A program made the translations under genes and the position numbers. The notes below the pieces were generated by a model, which worked only from the letters and a program-made list of their open reading frames with translations, was not told the origin of the DNA and did no database searches. Shown piece by piece: positions 35,183 to 43,255 of a stretch of 64,000 nucleotides of DNA (positions within the stretch are counted from its first letter, which is position 1; every line of letters starts with the position of its first letter). Source of the stretch: Bacteroidia bacterium (lineage in GTDB: Bacteria; Bacteroidota; Bacteroidia; NS11-12g; UBA955); assembly GCA_023228875.1 (NCBI GenBank), contig JALOAG010000005.1:62001-126000 (forward strand). Reading direction: 5' to 3'.

Positions 35183-35257
35183 TCGGGGTAGCAGGATTCG
35201 AACCTGCGACCTCCTGCTCCCAAAGCAGGCGCGATAACCGGACTACGCTATACCCCG
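35183..35257 (-). tRNA. tRNA-Pro (anticodon UGG)
   Basis: A complete cloverleaf on the minus strand: acceptor CGGGGTA/TACCCCG, D-arm GCGT/GCGC, anticodon stem CCTGC/GCAGG with loop TTTGGGA (anticodon TGG), variable AGGTC, and T-arm GCAGG/CCTGC. Discriminator A; CCA is not encoded. It reads CCA and, by wobble, other proline codons. It lies in a cluster with tRNA-Ser. Confidence 0.95.
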
Positions 35258-35284
35258 AATGTTTTATTGAAAAGAACTCTACCG

Positions 35285-35371
35285 CGGTGAGGGGGGGATT
35301 CGAACCCCCGGAACGGTTTCCCGTTCGACAGTTTAGCAAACTGTTGGTTTAAGCCACTCACCCACCTCACC
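35285..35371 (-). tRNA. tRNA-Ser (anticodon GCU)
   Basis: An 87-base class II tRNA on the minus strand: acceptor GGTGAGG/CCTCACC with discriminator G, anticodon stem ACAGT/ACTGT with loop TTGCTAA (anticodon GCT), a long variable arm GAACGG-GAAA-CCGTTC, and T-arm GGGGG/CCCCC. It reads AGC and AGU. It is the promoter-proximal gene of the cluster. Confidence 0.95.
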
Positions 35372-35411
35372 AAACTCCAAAAAACGCCTCCCCGTTTCTC
35401 TTTGAGGGCTG

Positions 35412-35419
35412 CAAATATA
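35412..35419 (-). promoter_or_regulatory. -7 element of the tRNA cluster
   Basis: It reads TATATTTG then C on the minus strand, 40 bases before the mature 5' end of tRNA-Ser. Confidence 0.5.
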
Positions 35420-35478
35420 GAATTATTTTCTTTTAAAAAAATCGTCTTTTAAAGTTTCTTTAATTTCTGATTTCATAG

Positions 35479-35486
35479 TAATATTG
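35479..35486 (+). promoter_or_regulatory. -7 element variant of the AAA+ operon
   Basis: TAATATTG, one base off TAnnTTTG, 15 bases before the ATG at 35502. An in-frame TTG at 35484 falls within this element, which argues for the ATG as the true start. Confidence 0.35.
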
Positions 35487-35501
35487 AACTCTCATAACGC
35501 T

Positions 35502-38117
35502 ATGGATAAGCAAGTAGATTTTAAGTTTAGAGATATTAAAACTTATGGTTCAACCGAATGGTTGGCAAATAATACCAAGAAATACCGTTCTGTTTTTGAT
35601 GAACAAGAAGCATCTTATATATACTGCGAGTTTTCGTTTTTCAATAAAAAGTTTGATGTAGATGACTGGAGCATTAAACTCCAGTTGAAATGTTTGGATG
35701 CTAATGATAATGAAGTCTGTGATTTGAATTGTGATAGAACAGTTGACAAACGCGACCCTGTTGTGTATGTTAGAGAAGGCTGGGGGGTGAAAACACCGGG
35801 CACATATTGGAAATCCGGAAATTATAGATGGGAAGTTTGGTCTGATGGGGTGTTAATTGGTACTAAATCTTTTTTTATTGAAAAACAGGGAGTGGTTAAA
35901 GATGGATTGAATCCTTACTTCAATGTAACATCTGTTAAATTATATGAAGGACCGGATGCCAACATGAAGAACACTGACCGAAAGTATTATGTAGTGTTTA
36001 ATGCGCTTTCTACACGATATATCTGGGTTGAGTTTAATGCAGATAATTTAGTTAGAAAATCTTCTGATTGGGCGTGTGAATTAACCTTTAATTTTAGAAC
36101 AAACACGGGATATACAAAGGGTACTGTTACCAAAATTTTATTTGTAAAACCGGATGATGAAGTAATTAGTGCAACAGTAGGCTGGGGCTCTGATTTGTTG
36201 GGCACTTGGGGACGAGGTAGGTACTATGCGGAAATTGTCTTTATGGATGAATTAGTAGCCTCAATTCCCTTTGAAGTTGGAGATGATTATATAGAAGCGT
36301 CACCTGACGACTTTGTACCATTTCAGCAAACAGGGTTTATAATTGAAGAAAATGAAGAAAAAAAGGAAAGTGCGCCAAAAGTAAACGGTGCCCCTCAGAG
36401 TCTCGAAGAGATTATGAAGGAAATGGATGGGTTGATTGGGTTGGATAGCATCAAGACTAAAATCAGAGAATACAGTAATTACTTAAGGTTTATTTCTCTA
36501 AGACATGAGAAGGGATTTAAAGACGAAGAAAAAATCAACCTTCATGCTGTATTTAAAGGAAATCCGGGTACAGGAAAAACCACGGTTGCCAGAATGTTAG
36601 GCAAAATTTACAAAGAGTTAGGGTTGTTGAAAAAAGGACATGTGCATGAAGTGGATAGAGGTGATTTAGTGGCTGAATTTATTGGACAAACTGCTCCTAA
36701 GACTAAGGAGGCAATTAAAAAAGCTAAAGATGGAATTTTGTTCATAGATGAAGCATATTCTTTAGCACGCAAAGATGACGATAGTAAGGATTTCGGTAAA
36801 GAAGCTATTGAGATTTTGCTTAAAGAGTTAAGTGATAGCAGTGATATAGCTATTATTGTTGCAGGCTATCCGGCAGAAATGGATATATTCTTGACTTCGA
36901 ATCCGGGGTTAAAATCAAGGTTTAATATGATTTATGACTTCCCTGATTATGTGCCTCAAGAGTTGATTCAAATTGCAGAATATGCTTGTGCAAATAGGGG
37001 GGTTGAGCTAAGTGTCAAAGCAAAAGAAGATCTTTACAAATATTTGGTTGAAGAATACAGAAAGAGAGATAAATTCTTTGGCAATGCAAGATTGGTAAAC
37101 TATTTAGTAGATGAGTTTAAAATGAATCTTGGGTTAAGGATAATGAAAACCGACAAGCCGGATAAGTTAACCAAGGAAAATTTGTCAATGATTGAATTGG
37201 AAGATGTGGAAAAAGCATTTCAGGTGCAAAAGGGCATTTCGGCAGATATTCCCATAGATGAAGATTTATTGAAAGAAAGTTTAACGAAGTTAAAATCAAT
37301 GATGGGATTGGAAGAGGTGAAAAAGAGTATTGAGGAGCTTGTTAAATTAGTGCGTTTCTACAAAGAGTCAGGAAAAAATATCCGAGAAACATTCTCATTA
37401 CATTCAGTATTTCTCGGTAATCCTGGTACAGGTAAAACTACGGTGGCACGAATATTAGCACAGATATACAAGGCGCTTGGTATTCTTGAAAGGGGACATT
37501 TAGTTGAATGTGATAGACAGAGTTTGGTAGGAGGTTACATAGGACAGACTGCAATAAAAACAACTGAAGTAATAGATAAATCCATGGGAGGTGTGCTGTT
37601 CATTGATGAAGCATATTCCTTGACAGAAGGAGGGGCCTCGGATTACGGTAAAGAAGCGATTGAGACCTTGCTCAAACGCATGGAAGACCAACGTGGTCAA
37701 TTTATTGTTATTGCTGCCGGCTATACACAAAACATGGAAAGATTTCTTGAAGCCAATCCAGGATTGAAATCAAGGTTTGACAGAGTATTTATGTTTGAAG
37801 ATTTCAAACCGGATGAGTTATATGAAATTGCTGAAAATCAACTTGCCGAACATAATATAGTGCCGAATGAAGCTGCTGCTAAACATTTGAAGGATTATAT
37901 TGCATTTGTATATAAAACCAAAGATAAGTATTTCGGAAATGGTAGAGAGGTCAGAAAAATTATTGAAGAAGCTATCCGTAATCAACATTTGCGTCTTGCA
38001 GAAATGCCTAAAAACAAAAGAACAGAAAAAACTTTGCATCAATTAGTAATGGAAGATTTAGCGGAGTTCTCGCTTGATAATAAACCTAAACAAAGAACAG
38101 GTATAGGATTTAGATGA
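35502..38117 (+). CDS. Double CbxX/CfqX-type AAA+ ATPase with two N-terminal beta domains
   Basis: An 871-residue cytosolic protein. Two related beta-sandwich-like N-terminal domains (about 1-130 and 140-260; both contain a W-x-C/K-L-x-x pattern and a V-x-x-G-W-G block near their middle) precede two AAA+ modules. Walker A GNPGTGKTT is at 353-361 and again at about 639-647, Walker B is LFIDEAYSL in both, and sensor/arginine-finger sequence NPGLKSRF in both. This is the CbxX/CfqX (rubisco-activase CbbX, also SpoVK/EccA) family. Rubisco is not implied; in Bacteroidota such proteins have no settled role. A linker with a lysine/glutamate-rich stretch joins the halves. It is the first gene of an overlapping operon with a glycosyltransferase, rsmG and an NAD(P)HX repair gene. 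Confidence 0.88.
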   Translation: MDKQVDFKFRDIKTYGSTEWLANNTKKYRSVFDEQEASYIYCEFSFFNKKFDVDDWSIKLQLKCLDANDNEVCDLNCDRTVDKRDPVVYVREGWGVKTPGTYWKSGNYRWEVWSDGVLIGTKSFFIEKQGVVKDGLNPYFNVTSVKLYEGPDANMKNTDRKYYVVFNALSTRYIWVEFNADNLVRKSSDWACELTFNFRTNTGYTKGTVTKILFVKPDDEVISATVGWGSDLLGTWGRGRYYAEIVFMDELVASIPFEVGDDYIEASPDDFVPFQQTGFIIEENEEKKESAPKVNGAPQSLEEIMKEMDGLIGLDSIKTKIREYSNYLRFISLRHEKGFKDEEKINLHAVFKGNPGTGKTTVARMLGKIYKELGLLKKGHVHEVDRGDLVAEFIGQTAPKTKEAIKKAKDGILFIDEAYSLARKDDDSKDFGKEAIEILLKELSDSSDIAIIVAGYPAEMDIFLTSNPGLKSRFNMIYDFPDYVPQELIQIAEYACANRGVELSVKAKEDLYKYLVEEYRKRDKFFGNARLVNYLVDEFKMNLGLRIMKTDKPDKLTKENLSMIELEDVEKAFQVQKGISADIPIDEDLLKESLTKLKSMMGLEEVKKSIEELVKLVRFYKESGKNIRETFSLHSVFLGNPGTGKTTVARILAQIYKALGILERGHLVECDRQSLVGGYIGQTAIKTTEVIDKSMGGVLFIDEAYSLTEGGASDYGKEAIETLLKRMEDQRGQFIVIAAGYTQNMERFLEANPGLKSRFDRVFMFEDFKPDELYEIAENQLAEHNIVPNEAAAKHLKDYIAFVYKTKDKYFGNGREVRKIIEEAIRNQHLRLAEMPKNKRTEKTLHQLVMEDLAEFSLDNKPKQRTGIGFR

Positions 38118-39274
38118 TAACTTCGACTCAATTTACCATTGCTGTTTTTGGTCATCATATCAACCTGATTGAGTTGATATTTTTATCACTTGCACTGTTT
38201 TTTGCATGTTGGCAAATAGCCTTACACTATCTTTATTTTCTGAAGTTTACTCAATTTCAATCTTCAAAAAGAAATATGCATAATTCACAGGCGGTGTCTT
38301 TGATTATTTGTGTAAAGAATGAAAAAGAGAATCTTAAGATAAATCTTCCTGCCATATTGGAACAAGATTACCCAAATTTTGAAGTAATTGTTGTGAATGA
38401 TGCATCTTGGGATGGGACAGAAGAAATTTTAGCCTTTTTCACTGAGCAATATTCTCATTTGAGAGTTGTAGAAATTAAGGAAGATATAAAGCGTATTGCA
38501 GGAAAGAAATTTCCTTTGACGATGGGTATTAAAGCAGCTAAAAATGAAATACTCTTATTAACAGATGGTGATTGCAGACCTACGAGTAAGCATTGGATTG
38601 CTAAAATGGTATCGCCTTATAACGATCCCAAAATTGAAATTGTATTAGGGTATTCTCCTTATCGCTATAAAGCAGGACTTTTGAATTTATTAATTAGGGC
38701 TGAGACTTCGCTAACAGCCATGCTTTATTTGTCTTTTGCATTAAAGGGAATACCTTATATGGGTGTTGGTAGGAATCTGAGCTATAAACGCGAATTGTTT
38801 TTCAAACACAAAGGCTTTGCAAGCCATCACCATATTCCATCCGGTGATGATGATTTGTTTGTAAGAGATGCAGCAACGTCAACAAATGTTGCGGTTGTGT
38901 TATCGCCTGAATCTAGGATGTTGAGCGAACCTAAGCTCACATTTAAACAATGGTATATTCAAAAGAAACGTCATCTCTTTGTGGGAAGGTTTTACCATTC
39001 TGACATAAAGCGCAAACTCACTTCGTTCTCAGGTTCACATTTCTTTTTTTGGATTGCTGTACTTGGACTTTGTTTTTTCTCTTCTCAACTTTGGATTCCA
39101 ATTGCCATAATACTTGGAAGGTGGATCTTACAAGCTCCTATTGTTGCTCTTTCGTTCAAAAAATTGGGACATAATATGCTGGCTTACTTAATGCCCTTGT
39201 TAGACATTGCTTTTTTGTTTTATACAATCTTTGGAGGCTTGGTATATTTATTCAGTAAGAAACCTAAATGGTAA
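38114..39274 (+). CDS. Membrane-associated family 2 glycosyltransferase
   Basis: A 386-residue protein with an N-terminal transmembrane helix (about residues 12-38) and two or three C-terminal helices (about 300-380). The GT-A core has VSLIICVKNEKENL, FEVIVVNDASWDGT, the DGD of LLTDGDCRPTS and later SGDDDLFVRD with QKKRHLF, the pattern of processive or membrane-bound GT2 enzymes. It probably adds sugars to a lipid carrier or surface glycan; the substrate is unknown. Its ATG overlaps the AAA+ stop (ATGA), so they are translationally coupled. Confidence 0.88.
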   Translation: MITSTQFTIAVFGHHINLIELIFLSLALFFACWQIALHYLYFLKFTQFQSSKRNMHNSQAVSLIICVKNEKENLKINLPAILEQDYPNFEVIVVNDASWDGTEEILAFFTEQYSHLRVVEIKEDIKRIAGKKFPLTMGIKAAKNEILLLTDGDCRPTSKHWIAKMVSPYNDPKIEIVLGYSPYRYKAGLLNLLIRAETSLTAMLYLSFALKGIPYMGVGRNLSYKRELFFKHKGFASHHHIPSGDDDLFVRDAATSTNVAVVLSPESRMLSEPKLTFKQWYIQKKRHLFVGRFYHSDIKRKLTSFSGSHFFFWIAVLGLCFFSSQLWIPIAIILGRWILQAPIVALSFKKLGHNMLAYLMPLLDIAFLFYTIFGGLVYLFSKKPKW

Positions 39275-39279
39275 ACTAC

Positions 39280-39897
39280 ATGAACTTGCTTGAAAAATAT
39301 ATTGCACTGAGTAATGATCAATTGAATCGCTTACATGCTTTTACTGAATTATTACTTGAGTGGAACCAAAAAATCAACCTCATTTCGCGAAAAGACACAG
39401 AACATATAATAGAACGACATATCCTTCATTCATTGGGAGTTCATGTGTTGGAGAAAATTAAACCCGGTTTTGATGTGCTGGATGTTGGTACGGGAGGAGG
39501 CTTGCCCGGTATTCCATTGGCAATTATTTACCCTAAAACAAATTTTGTGTTGGCTGATAGTATCCAAAAAAAAATCAGGGCAACTTCCGATATGGTTAAG
39601 AAGCTGGATTTGCCGAATGTTACTTGCATTAATGCCAGAGTTGAAACGCTGCAACAAAAATTTGAAATTGTTACAGGGCGTGCTGTAATGCGATTGATTG
39701 ATTTCCATAAGTTGACACATCATTTATTACTAAAAGACGGTACATATTTGTTGCTCAAAGGAGGTGATTTGTCCGATGAGATTAAGGAATATGAAGGTGT
39801 TTCAGGGTTAAAAGTAAAATTGCACGATCTTTATAAAAGTTTTCCTGAGTCCTTTTTTCAAAGTAAATTTGTGTTGGAAATAACCAACAAGCGATGA
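39280..39897 (+). CDS. rsmG: 16S rRNA (guanine-527-N7)-methyltransferase RsmG
   Basis: A 205-residue SAM-dependent enzyme (GidB family) methylating G527 of 16S rRNA. The N-terminal LLEWNQKINLISRKD is characteristic, followed by the SAM-binding DVGTGGGLPGIPLAI (about residue 65), the acidic motif VLADSIQKK, and VTGRAV. The ATG at 39280 is taken as start; an ATG at 39268 overlaps the preceding gene and would add four residues. A run of nine A (39566-39574) encodes the KK of IQKKIRA. The stop overlaps the next start (ATGA). Confidence 0.93.
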   Translation: MNLLEKYIALSNDQLNRLHAFTELLLEWNQKINLISRKDTEHIIERHILHSLGVHVLEKIKPGFDVLDVGTGGGLPGIPLAIIYPKTNFVLADSIQKKIRATSDMVKKLDLPNVTCINARVETLQQKFEIVTGRAVMRLIDFHKLTHHLLLKDGTYLLLKGGDLSDEIKEYEGVSGLKVKLHDLYKSFPESFFQSKFVLEITNKR

Positions 39898-41342
39898 TTC
39901 CCATTCTAAATTCTGAACAAATCAAAGCAATAGATATCTATACTATTGAGCACGAGCCTATTGCTTCGGTTGATTTGATGGAGAGAGCGGTTGATAGACT
40001 TTTATCCCATTTTTTATATTTAGAAAATAAGAAGATTCATGTCATTTGTGGAACAGGCAACAATGGAGGTGATGGGCTTGTGTTGGCTCGCAAATTGTGG
40101 CACAGCATGGTTCATTGTAGGGTAACTATTGTTGATTTTGGAAATAAACATTCTGAAGATTTCTCTATTAATCTGATTCGTTTGCAACAAAAAACGGAGG
40201 TGAATATTTCTGTCATTCATTCACCAATGAAACTCAAACTTGAAGCAGATGAAATTTTAGCTGATGCAATATTTGGCAATGGGTTAAAGAAGGTGTTAAC
40301 CGGAGACTACCTAACGCTTATTCAGATGATTAATCAAAGTAAAGCAGAAATTTATAGCATTGATGTACCCTCCGGATTGCTTTCAGAGAATGAAACTCCA
40401 TATGACGCTTTTGTTCATGCAAACAAAACTCTTGTCTTGGAGATTCCACGTCCTTCATTATTCAACCCAATGAATCAAATTGACTTTGAATTAGTTGAAA
40501 TAGGTCTTCACAAAAGCTTTATACTTCAACAGTCAACCAATCAATTTGTTATAAGCGAAGAAGATGTGAAAATATATCCAAGAAACCGATTTGCCTTTAA
40601 AAACTCATTTGGGCATTTATTGGTTGTAGGTGGAAGCAAAGGGATGTATGGCGCACCGGTTATTAGCGCAAAAGCAGCATTTAAATGTGGGGTTGGGCTT
40701 GTAACATGTCTTGTGCCTGAACAAGGAGCACAAAGTGTACATAGTCATTTGATGGAAGCAATGGTGCTCGATTGCGGAATGTATTATTTAGAAGGGAGTC
40801 TTCCGGAAATAACTAAATACAATGCAATAACAATTGGAATGGGCATTGGGCAGGAGAAGCGTACTTATGAGTTTTTGGTTGAATTATTAAGGACAGCTAA
40901 GACACCATTTGTGATTGATGCGGATGCCTTGAATTTATTGGCATTGCATAAAGGAGTTAAAAATATTCCTTTAGGGAGTATCATAACTCCTCATCCAGGG
41001 GAGTTTAAGAGGCTTGTAGGAGAATGGGGTTCAGAATCAGAAAGATTGGAAAAACTTCGTGATTTAGCAGCAACCACAGAAAGTATTGTAATACTTAAAG
41101 GAACATATACTGCCATTGCAGTACCTGATGGGCGTGTTCTTTTTAATACTACAGGCAGTGTTTCATTGGCAACAGCGGGCTCGGGCGATTTGTTAAGCGG
41201 AATGATTGGTTCTTTTCTTGCACAAGGATATACTCCATTAGATGCAGCTATGAGAGGAGTTTATTATCACGGGAAAGCCGGAGGACATTTCCAAGGTGTT
41301 CCCGTTAGAGCCGAAGAGATTATAAATGCAATTAGGTTTTGA
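39894..41342 (+). CDS. nnr: Bifunctional NAD(P)HX epimerase / ADP-dependent NAD(P)HX dehydratase
   Basis: A 482-residue repair enzyme for hydrated nicotinamide nucleotides. The N-terminal YjeF_N epimerase domain (about 1-210) carries ICGTGNNGGDGLVLAR. The C-terminal ribokinase-like dehydratase domain (about 225-480) carries LVVGGSKGMYGAP, FVIDADALNLL, ITPHPGEFKRL and TAGSGDLLSGMIG (catalytic Asp in GSGD). The fused form is the usual one in bacteria. It is the last gene of the AAA+/glycosyltransferase/rsmG operon, overlapping rsmG by four bases. No terminator is obvious before the convergent lipoprotein gene. Confidence 0.93.
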   Translation: MIPILNSEQIKAIDIYTIEHEPIASVDLMERAVDRLLSHFLYLENKKIHVICGTGNNGGDGLVLARKLWHSMVHCRVTIVDFGNKHSEDFSINLIRLQQKTEVNISVIHSPMKLKLEADEILADAIFGNGLKKVLTGDYLTLIQMINQSKAEIYSIDVPSGLLSENETPYDAFVHANKTLVLEIPRPSLFNPMNQIDFELVEIGLHKSFILQQSTNQFVISEEDVKIYPRNRFAFKNSFGHLLVVGGSKGMYGAPVISAKAAFKCGVGLVTCLVPEQGAQSVHSHLMEAMVLDCGMYYLEGSLPEITKYNAITIGMGIGQEKRTYEFLVELLRTAKTPFVIDADALNLLALHKGVKNIPLGSIITPHPGEFKRLVGEWGSESERLEKLRDLAATTESIVILKGTYTAIAVPDGRVLFNTTGSVSLATAGSGDLLSGMIGSFLAQGYTPLDAAMRGVYYHGKAGGHFQGVPVRAEEIINAIRF

Positions 41343-41400
41343 AATATTTTATTGTAGTGAAATTGGACTCAAGTACAAGTCGTAATGCAAATATTACTAC

Positions 41401-42135
41401 TTATTCAGTGATTTCAATTGTCTTATCAAAAGGTCGATAGGTGTAACTAATAACACCGCCTTTTGACGTTCCTGCAATTGTTTTGTTTTCAACTTGTCTT
41501 TGTAAATATACATTACCGGGTCCGATAGGCAAATTTGTTTTTGCTTGTACACCCATTACAAGTGTGCTAGTACCGGTGGCATTTGTGTAAAACAACGCAC
41601 TTTTATCCCATGCATAAGTTCCTATATACATACCTACACTTTGGTTTGCAGAAAGTGCCGAACCAACCCATGAAAACGTTTCTGCTTTGGATTTTACAAT
41701 GGTGTCAAAATCATTTGGGAATTCAATAGAATCAATTCCGGTAGGTATAGTATTTGTGAATACTTTTCCATCTGTGTTTGTATAAACAAAAGTACCGGTG
41801 GTAATGTTTCCGGCAAATTCTAAGTGATGTGCATTCCAGATTAGAGAATAAGGCATTTTTTGTCCGTTGAAAGTAACGTTTGCCCCCGTACTGTCCACCA
41901 GTTCTAATAATGTTCCTGTAGGATTGCCAAATCTGAAACGTGCAATAACATGGGTTTTGTCATCATTCTGGTTGTAATATACATTGTATTCCGTCCAGAT
42001 TTTGTCTTGATTGACATCTACAGAGTCTTCTTTGCTACACGAAGTCAAACACAGAGCGATGAAGCCGCAAACGAAAAATAAGTAGTTCAGTTTTAAAGAG
42101 TAGAAGTTCAACATTGATTTTAGATTGTGTTTCAT
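41401..42135 (-). CDS. Uncharacterised lipoprotein
   Basis: A lipoprotein of about 244 residues. The N-terminus has a long signal sequence (LNYLFFVCGFIALCLTSC) with the lipobox cysteine in LTSCSKED. The mature part is beta-rich with repeated aromatic/threonine strands (TGTFVYTNTDGK, GTYAWDKSALFYTN). No family is recognised. A longer frame extends to 42222, but the -7 element at 42193-42200 lies within that extension. A start at 42135 (or ATG at 42114, giving MLNFYS) is therefore preferred. Confidence 0.7.
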   Translation of the reverse strand: MKHNLKSMLNFYSLKLNYLFFVCGFIALCLTSCSKEDSVDVNQDKIWTEYNVYYNQNDDKTHVIARFRFGNPTGTLLELVDSTGANVTFNGQKMPYSLIWNAHHLEFAGNITTGTFVYTNTDGKVFTNTIPTGIDSIEFPNDFDTIVKSKAETFSWVGSALSANQSVGMYIGTYAWDKSALFYTNATGTSTLVMGVQAKTNLPIGPGNVYLQRQVENKTIAGTSKGGVISYTYRPFDKTIEITE

Positions 42136-42192
42136 AATTTTTTGCGTTAAATGGAGTGAATAATATTGGTTAAGATCGCTTATTTGCAAACA

Positions 42193-42200
42193 CAAAGATA
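42193..42200 (-). promoter_or_regulatory. -7 element of the lipoprotein gene
   Basis: It reads TATCTTTG on the minus strand, 57 bases before the ATG at 42135, inside the longest open frame, and so decides the start. Confidence 0.45.
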
Positions 42201-42352
42201 GAAAATGAACATATTCGGACATGTCCTATCATCACAATTATGAAAATGTTTGTGCAAACAGAGTGAACTTTGGTCATTCAAACATTTTATAACACTTACA
42301 ATCTGTTAGATTATGGATATAGCAGAGATGATAATAGGAGAGTAAGAATAGT

Positions 42353-43174
42353 TTAATACTGTTCTTTGTTATTAGGGAAATCTTTGGTTTTTACGTCTTT
42401 TATATAGTGTTGAATAGCCTCGGTAATGGTATCGAACAGATTGAGATATCGTCTCAGAAATCGAGGGCTGAATTCTTTGTTTATTCCTAACATATCATGG
42501 AGTACCAATACTTGTCCATCAATTCCACCACCTGCTCCAATCCCGATTACAGGAATCTCAATGGATTTTGCTACTTTGATTGCTAATTTATTAGGTATTT
42601 TTTCTAACACAATGGCAAAGCAACCAGCATCCTGCAATGCTTTTGCATCACTCATGAGTTTTGCTGCTTCCGCCTCTTCTTTTGCACGTACAGCGTATGT
42701 ACCGAATTTGTATATAGATTGAGGTGTCAGCCCTAAGTGTCCCATAACAGGAATCCCTGCGGTAAGAATACGTTTAATTGACTCTGTAATTTCTTCACCT
42801 CCTTCTATTTTCACTGCATGTCCACCAGACTCTTTCATAATTCTGATAGCACTATTTAATGCTTCTTTTGAATTACCTTGATATGAACCAAAAGGCAAAT
42901 CCACAACCACTAATGCGCGTTTAACCGCACGAATAACGGATGATGCATGGTAAATCATTTGATCTAAAGTAATGGGCAGTGTGGTTTCGTGTCCCGCCAT
43001 AACATTAGAGGCAGAGTCACCTACAAGAATTACATCAATTCCTGCTTCGTCAACAATGCGAGCAAGTGAATAATCATAAGCAGTCAGCATAGAAATGGGT
43101 TCGCCTGCCATCTTCATTTCTTGCAAGGTGTGGGTGGTTACACGCTTTGCTTCTTTGCCTGGGTAATGACTCAT
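42353..43174 (-). CDS. panB: 3-methyl-2-oxobutanoate hydroxymethyltransferase
   Basis: A 273-residue TIM-barrel enzyme making ketopantoate from 2-oxoisovalerate and methylene-tetrahydrofolate, the first step of pantothenate synthesis. Motifs: MLTAYDYSLARIVDEAGID, VGDSASNVMAGHETTLP (metal-binding Asp), VVVDLPFGSY, HAVKIEGG, MGHLGLTPQS, FAIVLEKIP (catalytic Glu) and IGIGAGGGIDGQVLVLHD. Length and order are standard. It is alone on the minus strand with its own -7 variant; no panC is adjacent. Confidence 0.96.
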   Translation of the reverse strand: MSHYPGKEAKRVTTHTLQEMKMAGEPISMLTAYDYSLARIVDEAGIDVILVGDSASNVMAGHETTLPITLDQMIYHASSVIRAVKRALVVVDLPFGSYQGNSKEALNSAIRIMKESGGHAVKIEGGEEITESIKRILTAGIPVMGHLGLTPQSIYKFGTYAVRAKEEAEAAKLMSDAKALQDAGCFAIVLEKIPNKLAIKVAKSIEIPVIGIGAGGGIDGQVLVLHDMLGINKEFSPRFLRRYLNLFDTITEAIQHYIKDVKTKDFPNNKEQY

Positions 43175-43190
43175 AGTGTAATATTTGGTG

Positions 43191-43198
43191 CGAAGGTA
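43191..43198 (-). promoter_or_regulatory. -7 element variant of panB
   Basis: It reads TACCTTCG then C on the minus strand, 16 bases before the ATG at 43174. Confidence 0.4.
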
Positions 43199-43255
43199 TC
43201 ATTTCCGCCCCAAGTTACGTATGAATAATAAATAATTTACTAAAGGTTTAACAAA

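Larger units (their letters stand above)
34994..35501. other. tRNA cluster and divergent promoter region
   Basis: This gap holds two minus-strand tRNA genes, one tRNA remnant, the tRNA promoter and the plus-strand promoter of the AAA+ operon. The first 80 bases (34994-35067) show nothing recognisable. Confidence 0.8.

Noticed and set aside
35290..35297. Run of seven G as a phase-variable tract
   Set aside because: It is part of the acceptor and T-stem of tRNA-Ser.
41136..42222. Start of the lipoprotein gene at 42222
   Set aside because: The extension contains the -7 element at 42193-42200 and puts a non-signal sequence before the lipobox; the start at 42135 is preferred.
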